NCBI RefSeq assembly: GCF_003860125.1
Contig: NZ_RQYL01000022.1
Span: 19,206-83,205 of the forward strand
Origin: Fretibacterium sp. OH1220_COT-178
Lineage (GTDB): Bacteria; Synergistota; Synergistia; Synergistales; Aminobacteriaceae
Length of the DNA: 64,000 nucleotides
Direction of reading: 5' to 3'
The notes beneath the pieces are model-generated. The model was not told where the DNA came from, did no database searches, and worked only from the letters and a program-made list of their open reading frames with translations. Positions within the stretch are counted from its first letter, which is position 1, and the number at the start of each line of letters is the position of its first letter. This document shows, piece by piece, positions 59,165-64,000 of this stretch. The translations under genes were made by a program, and so were the position numbers.

Positions 59165-60346
59165 TCACGGCATCACGTTCCTGGCGCCGTTCGCGGTCTC
59201 CATCACGTAGAAGCTGGGCGCGTAGCCGACAGCCCGCTCGTAGGCCGGGGCGATCGAGTCTCGAAAGGCGTCGACGGCCTGGTGCTCCACGATGCTGACC
59301 GTACACCCCCCGAACCCCGCGCCGGTCATGCGGGACCCGATGACGCCCTGCGTCCCCCACGCCAGCTCCGCCAGGGTGTCCAGCTCCGGTCCCGTCACCT
59401 CGTAATCGTCGCGCAGCGAGATGTGGGACTCGTTCATCAGGCGGCCGAACAGGCGCAGGTCCGAGCGCTCCAGGGCCTCCACGGCCCGCAGGGTCCGCCG
59501 GTTTTCCGTCACGGCGTGGCGCGCACGGCGGCGGTTCACCGGGTTCCGAATCTCGCCGGCCAGGGACTCGAACTCCTGCTCCGTCAGTTCGCCGAGCGTC
59601 TTCAAGGGCCGGACCCGCGCGATGTCCGCCACGGCCGCCTCGCACTGGGCCCGCCGAAGATTGTACTCCGAGCCGCGGAGCCGGTGCGGCTTGTTGGTAT
59701 TGGTGATGACGATGCGGCACCCCGCCAGGTACAGAGGGGTGTAGCGGTAGTCCAGCGTGTTGCAGTCCAGCAGGATGGCGCAGTCCTTCCGGCCCATGCT
59801 CACCGTGAACTGATCCATGATGCCGCAGTTCATCCCCACAAAACGGTTCTCCGCCTCCTGACACAGCAGCGCCATATCCAGGGGCCGGATCCCGAAACCG
59901 AACAGCTCGTTGCAGGCCGTCCCGGTCAGGACCTCCAGGGACGCGGAGGAGGACAGCCCCGCGCCGTTCGGAAGATCCCCCCAAAACAACAGGTCCAGCC
60001 CCGAGGAGAGCGGGTAGCCGTGGAGCTCCAGGGTCCGCACCACGCCCAGGGGATAATTGCCCCATCCGTGCTCCTCACGATACTCGATGCCCTGCGTGTC
60101 GACGACGACCGGAGGCCGGTCGTCGAAGTTCATGGAGTGGACCCGGATCCGGCGCTCCGAATGGGGGAGCGCCAAGGCCCACGTCCCCATCGAGACCGCG
60201 CAGGGAAAGACGTGCCCGCCGTTGTAGTCCGTGTGCTCGCCGATCAGGTTGACCCGACCGGGAGCGAAGAACAGGGCGGGGTTCCCCGGCCCGAAGAGCT
60301 CCCAGAAACGGGGGTACATGACGTCGAAGACGCTCTTGTATTCCAT
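59165..60346 (-). CDS. galK: galactokinase
   Basis: 393 aa, GHMP kinase. N-terminal substrate motif GRVNLIGEHTDYNGGHVFPCA, phosphate-loop GDLPNGAGLSSSASLEV and C-terminal GAGFGGCTVSIV. CGIMDQFTVSMG holds the catalytic Asp. It phosphorylates galactose with ATP. 18 bases after the DUF4432 gene, in the mgl-gal operon. Confidence 0.96.
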   Translation of the reverse strand: MEYKSVFDVMYPRFWELFGPGNPALFFAPGRVNLIGEHTDYNGGHVFPCAVSMGTWALALPHSERRIRVHSMNFDDRPPVVVDTQGIEYREEHGWGNYPLGVVRTLELHGYPLSSGLDLLFWGDLPNGAGLSSSASLEVLTGTACNELFGFGIRPLDMALLCQEAENRFVGMNCGIMDQFTVSMGRKDCAILLDCNTLDYRYTPLYLAGCRIVITNTNKPHRLRGSEYNLRRAQCEAAVADIARVRPLKTLGELTEQEFESLAGEIRNPVNRRRARHAVTENRRTLRAVEALERSDLRLFGRLMNESHISLRDDYEVTGPELDTLAELAWGTQGVIGSRMTGAGFGGCTVSIVEHQAVDAFRDSIAPAYERAVGYAPSFYVMETANGARNVMP

Positions 60347-60364
60347 GCTCGGGGCCCCTTCGCC

Positions 60365-61396
60365 TCAGAGGAGGAGGTCGGCGACGGCCTGCGGCGTCAT
60401 GGAGATGAACTTCAGCCGGACCCACATCCGAACCGTTCCGAAGGCCTTTATCGTCCGCAGCGTTCCATGGGCCCGTTCCTCCCTGCGCCCCATGGTGTAG
60501 CAGGTCGAGGGCTCGAGCGCCAGCACGTACTCCCCGCTCCTCATGCTCTTCCACTGGGACAGGATCGGCAGCGTGTCCTGGGACCAGCTCAGCTCCACGG
60601 CGATCCCCAGCCGCGGATTCAGCACCCGGGCCAGAGCGTCCCCCTCGATCTCGTTGAAATACACGCGCTCCTCCTCGCCATCGATGGGCTCCGAGAAACG
60701 GCACTGCTCCGCGAGCCCCTCGGCGGCATAAGGCGTCCGGGGGGTGGTCCTGCGACACTCCGGCAACACCAGCCGCGCGCCCGCATCCAGCAGCGGGTAT
60801 CCGAAGTTGCAGTGGTAGAGCAGCATGTACTGCGTGTCGTGGGGCGTCAGGTTGTCCAGCCGGTCCTCGACAAGCAGCTCGCTGCCCCAGGCGGGCGCGG
60901 AGATGCGCCGGGACATGCGGAGCGCATGGCGCCATTGCTCCGTCTCCCGGACCTCGCCGCCCACCACGATGGCGCCGTCCTCGACGCGTCCGTAACGGCC
61001 GGAGGCCGACTGACCGTGGAAGCGTCCGTGCAGGGGATGGAACTCCCCGTCCCCCTCCTCGTCGCGGCACTGCGGCCCCACGGAGAGCAGTCCGCAGGTG
61101 TAGAGCATGCCGCCGGGGAAGGTGTGGTCGAAGTTGTCCGGGACCGGGATGAACCGGCTGGGGGAGTCGTACCCGTTCTTGCTCAGGTAATTGATGTTGA
61201 CGCCCCTGTAGCGCAGCCGGCCGATGTCCAGGCCGCTGTCCGGCATCACGTCGAACTCCAGGCCTCCCGCGGTGCTCACCTGATAGAGCTCCGCGCCCCT
61301 GGCGTTCCCCTCCTCCAGGGTGACCCTCCGCACCCCGTAAAGCTGTTCCTCGTTCCCGACATAGCGGTACAGCCGTTCTCGTTCCAAGAATTTCAC
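60365..61396 (-). CDS. DUF4432 aldose-1-epimerase-like protein
   Basis: 343 aa. Galactose mutarotase-like fold of the DUF4432 group: AGGLEFDVMPDSGLDIGRLRYRGVNINYLSKNG, FPGGMLYTCGLLSVGP, PLHGRFHGQSA (His candidate), YHCNFGYPLLDAGARLVLP and ILSQWKSMRSGEYVLALEPST with a catalytic-type Glu. It probably equilibrates alpha and beta sugar anomers before GalK. Not the classic GalM sequence type. Between mglC and galK, 18-21 bases on either side. Confidence 0.87.
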   Translation of the reverse strand: MKFLERERLYRYVGNEEQLYGVRRVTLEEGNARGAELYQVSTAGGLEFDVMPDSGLDIGRLRYRGVNINYLSKNGYDSPSRFIPVPDNFDHTFPGGMLYTCGLLSVGPQCRDEEGDGEFHPLHGRFHGQSASGRYGRVEDGAIVVGGEVRETEQWRHALRMSRRISAPAWGSELLVEDRLDNLTPHDTQYMLLYHCNFGYPLLDAGARLVLPECRRTTPRTPYAAEGLAEQCRFSEPIDGEEERVYFNEIEGDALARVLNPRLGIAVELSWSQDTLPILSQWKSMRSGEYVLALEPSTCYTMGRREERAHGTLRTIKAFGTVRMWVRLKFISMTPQAVADLLL

Positions 61397-61417
61397 CGCT
61401 CCTTATTCTCCGCGTTC

Positions 61418-62689
61418 TTATTTTCTGCGGTACTTGGTCATGTCTATGGCCACCGCCACCGCGATGATCGCGCCCTTGATGACCTGCTGCCACATGGGCG
61501 ACACGTTGATGAACTGGAGGCCGTACTGGATGACGGTGAAGATCAGCACGCCCGAGACGATGCCGCTGACCTTGCCGATTCCGCCGTTCAGCGAGACGCC
61601 GCCCACCACGCAGGCCGCGATGGCGTCCAGCTCGTAGCCCGTGCCGTACTGGTTGGTGGCCCCGGCGGTTCGGGCCGCCTCCAGGACGCCCGCCACGCCG
61701 TAGAGGGCCGAGGCCAGGATGAAGATGCACATGACGGACCGGAACACGTTGATCCCCGCGACGACCGCCGCCTCGCGGTTGCCCCCGATGGCGTAGACGT
61801 TCTTGCCGAACACCGTCTTGTTGAGGATGAACCAGATGACGGCACAGATCACGCCCGCGATGGGGATCAGGATGGAGATGCCCGGGAACCCGCCCGGCTT
61901 GGAGCTGACGAACAGCTTCGTCTGGCCCAGGGCCGCGAAATCGGCCCTGACGCCTCCGATGGGCTGTGAGTTGTTGGGCGGAAGGTCGAAGTAGAGCGAG
62001 CAGGCCCCGTAGATGATGACCATCACCGCCAGGGTGGCGATGAAGGGGTGCATGTCGTACTTGGCCACCAGAAAGCCGTTGAGCGCGCCGAAGAGCATGC
62101 AGGCGAGGATGGCCAGAAGGATGGGGAGCCAGAGGCCAACCTGCGGCAGGTCGGGGAAGAAGCGGTTGGCGTAGGTGGCCGTCTGGAGCATGGAGGTGGA
62201 GATGACCGCGGCCAGCCCCACCATACGGCCGGCGGAGAGGTCCGTCCCCGCGATCAAAAGGGTGAAGCAGATCCCGAGCGCGATGATCAGGCGCGTGGAG
62301 GACTGGGTCAGGATGTCCAAAGCGACCCTGAGCTGCATGAACCGCGGCTGGATGACGCAGATGACCACGACCAGCACCAGCATCGCCAGCAGGATGGCGT
62401 AGTTGGTCATGAAGGCGCCGAACGTTTTGGAGGAGAACACCACGTCCCCGCTCAGCCCCTCCCGCGGCCTCACGGCCGCGATCAGGCCCTTGAGCCCCAC
62501 CACCGCGCCGATGAGCATCAGGAACACGGGCAGATCGTAGATCCGGCGCAGGTTGAGCGCCTCCTTCACCGGGGCCAGGAACGACGCCGACTGGGCCAGC
62601 TCCAGGGCCGCCCCCAGGACCAGCAGAACGACGCCGAGAATGCAGAAAAAGCGGTTGTACCGAGCACGCGAAATGCGTTTTTCCTTCAT
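61418..62689 (-). CDS. mglC: galactose-type ABC importer permease (MglC-like)
   Basis: 423 aa, ten helices; longer than the Rbs-type permease at 32.3 kb because of N-terminal helices and a cytoplasmic loop. IAGTDLSAGRMVGLAAVISTSML, KYDMHPFIATLAVMVIIYGACSLYF and VGGVSLNGGIGKVSGIVSGVLIFTVIQYGLQFINVSP match the MglC group. The position upstream of galK-galE-galT supports galactose or methyl-galactoside as ligand. Confidence 0.92.
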   Translation of the reverse strand: MKEKRISRARYNRFFCILGVVLLVLGAALELAQSASFLAPVKEALNLRRIYDLPVFLMLIGAVVGLKGLIAAVRPREGLSGDVVFSSKTFGAFMTNYAILLAMLVLVVVICVIQPRFMQLRVALDILTQSSTRLIIALGICFTLLIAGTDLSAGRMVGLAAVISTSMLQTATYANRFFPDLPQVGLWLPILLAILACMLFGALNGFLVAKYDMHPFIATLAVMVIIYGACSLYFDLPPNNSQPIGGVRADFAALGQTKLFVSSKPGGFPGISILIPIAGVICAVIWFILNKTVFGKNVYAIGGNREAAVVAGINVFRSVMCIFILASALYGVAGVLEAARTAGATNQYGTGYELDAIAACVVGGVSLNGGIGKVSGIVSGVLIFTVIQYGLQFINVSPMWQQVIKGAIIAVAVAIDMTKYRRK

Positions 62690-62707
62690 GGAACTTCCCT
62701 CCCGCCT

Positions 62708-64000
62708 CTATTTGGAAAACTGGGTCGCCAGGCGCATGATCTCCACCTGATCGAACCGGTCGCGGTCCAGCATCCCGGTGACGCGCCCCTCGCACATCAC
62801 CATGATGCGGTCGGACATGCCCATCAGCTCGGGCATCTCCGAGGAGATCATGATGATCGACTTTCCCTCTGCGATCTGGCTCAGCATGATGGTGTAGATC
62901 TCGAACTTGGCCCCGACGTCGATGCCGCGCGTTGGCTCGTCCAGGATCAGGATGTCCGAGTTGGTCAGGAGCCAGCGGGCGATCAGCACCTTCTGCTGGT
63001 TTCCGCCCGAGAGGTCCTGAATGAGGGTCGCGAGGGACGGGGTCTTGACGTTCAGCTCCCGGCAGGAGGCGCGGGCCGCGTCGGTTCGCCTCCGCTCGCT
63101 GAGCACGCCTACGTGGGCGTACTCACTCTGGTTGGCCACCACCGCATTTTCCAGGACCGGCAGGATGCCGAAGATGCCGGTCGCACGGCGCTCCTCCGTC
63201 AGGAGCGCCAACCCGTGGGCCTTCGCCTCCCGGGCCGAGTGGGGCAGAAAGGCCTGCCCGTCCTTCGTCACCGAGCCCGATGCGATCTCGCGAAGTCCGA
63301 AAAGCGCCTCCACGAACTCCGTCCTCTGGGCGCCGACGAGACCGCCGACCCCCAGGATCTCGCCGCGGCGCAGGTCGAAGGAGACGTTCTGAAAGGAATG
63401 GGGCAGCGGAGAGCTGAGTTCCCGGACGCTGAGGATGACCTCCTCGGACGGCGTCCCCGGCCGCTCGGGAAAGCGGTGGGTCATGTCCCGGCCCACCATG
63501 CGCTTGATGATGTCGTCGATCGTCAGGCCCATGGCCGACCACGTCCCGATGTAGCGGCCGTCCCGCATGATGGAGACCTCGTCGGAGATGCGCAGGATCT
63601 CCTCCATCTTGTGCGAGATGTAGATGATGGCGATGTCCTCCTTGCGGAGCCGCTCGATGATCCTGAAGAGGTGGTCGGTCTCCTTGTCGGTGAGGGAGGA
63701 GGTGGGCTCGTCCATGATGATGATCCGGGCGTTGCTGCTGACGGCCCGGGCGATCTCCATCATCTGGAGCTTCGCGGCCGACAGCGAGCCCGCCGGGGCC
63801 GCCGACGACGCCGAGCCGGGACGGAAAACGGCCCAGCCAGACGTTCTCCATGACGGGCCGGAAACGGATGGGGTGGAGCTCCTGATGGATCATGGAGATC
63901 CCCTCGTCCATGATGATGATCCGGGCGTTGCTGCTGACGGCCCGGGCGATCTCCATCATCTGGAGCTTCGCGGCCGACAGCGAGCCCGCCGGGGCCGCCG
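62708..64000 (-). CDS. mglA: galactose-type ABC importer ATPase (MglA-like), rearranged at window edge
   Basis: The intact part (up to 63763, 351 codons) starts in domain 1 at MMEIARAVSSNARIIIMDEPTSSLTDKE and covers all of domain 2 with a degenerate Walker A (GGLVGAQRTE), LSGGNQQK and ILILDEPTRGID. Upstream, GISMIHQELHPIRFRPVMENVWLGRFPSRLGVV is present but in another frame. About 30 residues that normally link it to LSAAKLQMMEIA are missing, and a 98-bp segment is repeated. The N-terminal Walker A is beyond the window. First visible gene of the mgl-gal operon. Confidence 0.8.
63707..63804. repeat. 98-bp direct repeat, copy 1 (within mglA)
   Basis: Identical to 63903-64000, offset 196 bases. 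The offset is not a multiple of three, so the duplication shifts the mglA frame. The second copy runs to the window edge and may continue. Confidence 0.95.
63903..64000. repeat. 98-bp direct repeat, copy 2 (at window edge)
   Basis: Second copy of the 63707-63804 segment. Its junction joins IIIMDE directly to GISMIHQEL, an order not expected in a functional ATPase. It could be a tandem duplication or an assembly error at a contig end. Confidence 0.95.

Noticed and set aside
57323..61969. A 1548-codon plus-strand open frame opposite the gal operon
   Set aside because: Antisense of galE, galK, DUF4432 and mglC; low-complexity translation, typical of high-GC shadow frames.

Overview
The window looks like chromosomal DNA from a GC-rich, anaerobic, amino-acid- and peptide-using Gram-negative bacterium, most likely a Synergistota member (Fretibacterium/Pyramidobacter-like). 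This is inferred from gene content: two TRAP transporters, an APC permease, M20 and amidohydrolase enzymes, oligoendopeptidase F, a class II (Firmicutes-type) galT and a large Mrp/Mbh-type cation antiporter operon. No rRNA, tRNA or CRISPR array was seen.

Layout. (1) 1-5.1 kb, minus strand: a WYL regulator, a DUF2779 protein joining a Cas4-like nuclease to a DEDD exonuclease, a PD-(D/E)XK protein and a frameshifted ankyrin protein; this resembles a small defence cassette. (2) 5.2-10.2 kb: APC permease plus amidohydrolase, divergent from a LytTR response regulator and GHKL histidine kinase. (3) 10.6-20.5 kb: ten-gene Mrp/Mbh-like operon in the order mrpE-F-G, DUF4040, MbhE-MnhB fusion, mrpC, mrpD, then three more antiporter-like subunits. 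No hydrogenase or dehydrogenase module follows it. (4) 20.6-21.8 kb: arsM-arsR. arsM has an in-frame TGA exactly where an As(III)-binding Cys is expected, with a SECIS-like hairpin just downstream, so it is probably a selenoprotein. (5) 22-34.4 kb: PhzF-like enzyme, M20 peptidase, TRAP transporter 1, class III aminotransferase, PepF and a sugar-type ABC importer. (6) 34.5-39.6 kb: GntR-controlled locus with DUF2848, a nitrilase-family amidase and TRAP transporter 2. (7) 39.8-44 kb: two complementary deletion derivatives of one IS flank a MarR/MBL-like operon, followed by an MFS transporter. (8) 44-53.7 kb: a truncated DUF1016 nuclease, an MsbA-like ABC exporter, an AT-rich pair of helicases (NERD-UvrD and RecQ-like), a broken IS481 element and a toxin-antitoxin locus whose toxin that IS truncated. 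(9) 53.8-64 kb: galactose operon (mglA, mglC, DUF4432 epimerase, galK, galE, galT) with a GmrSD-like DUF262/DUF1524 gene lodged between galE and galT. The right edge carries a 196-bp-offset direct repeat that breaks mglA.

How the genes work together. The cell imports organic acids, amino acids, peptides and sugars with secondary and ABC transporters, hydrolyses or transaminates them, and probably couples this to Na+/H+ cycling through the Mrp-like complex. Galactose uptake and the Leloir pathway form one tight transcription unit. The AT-rich and IS-rich stretches are accessory DNA with likely phage-defence content.

All calls come from reading the sequence and knowledge of protein families; no database search was run.
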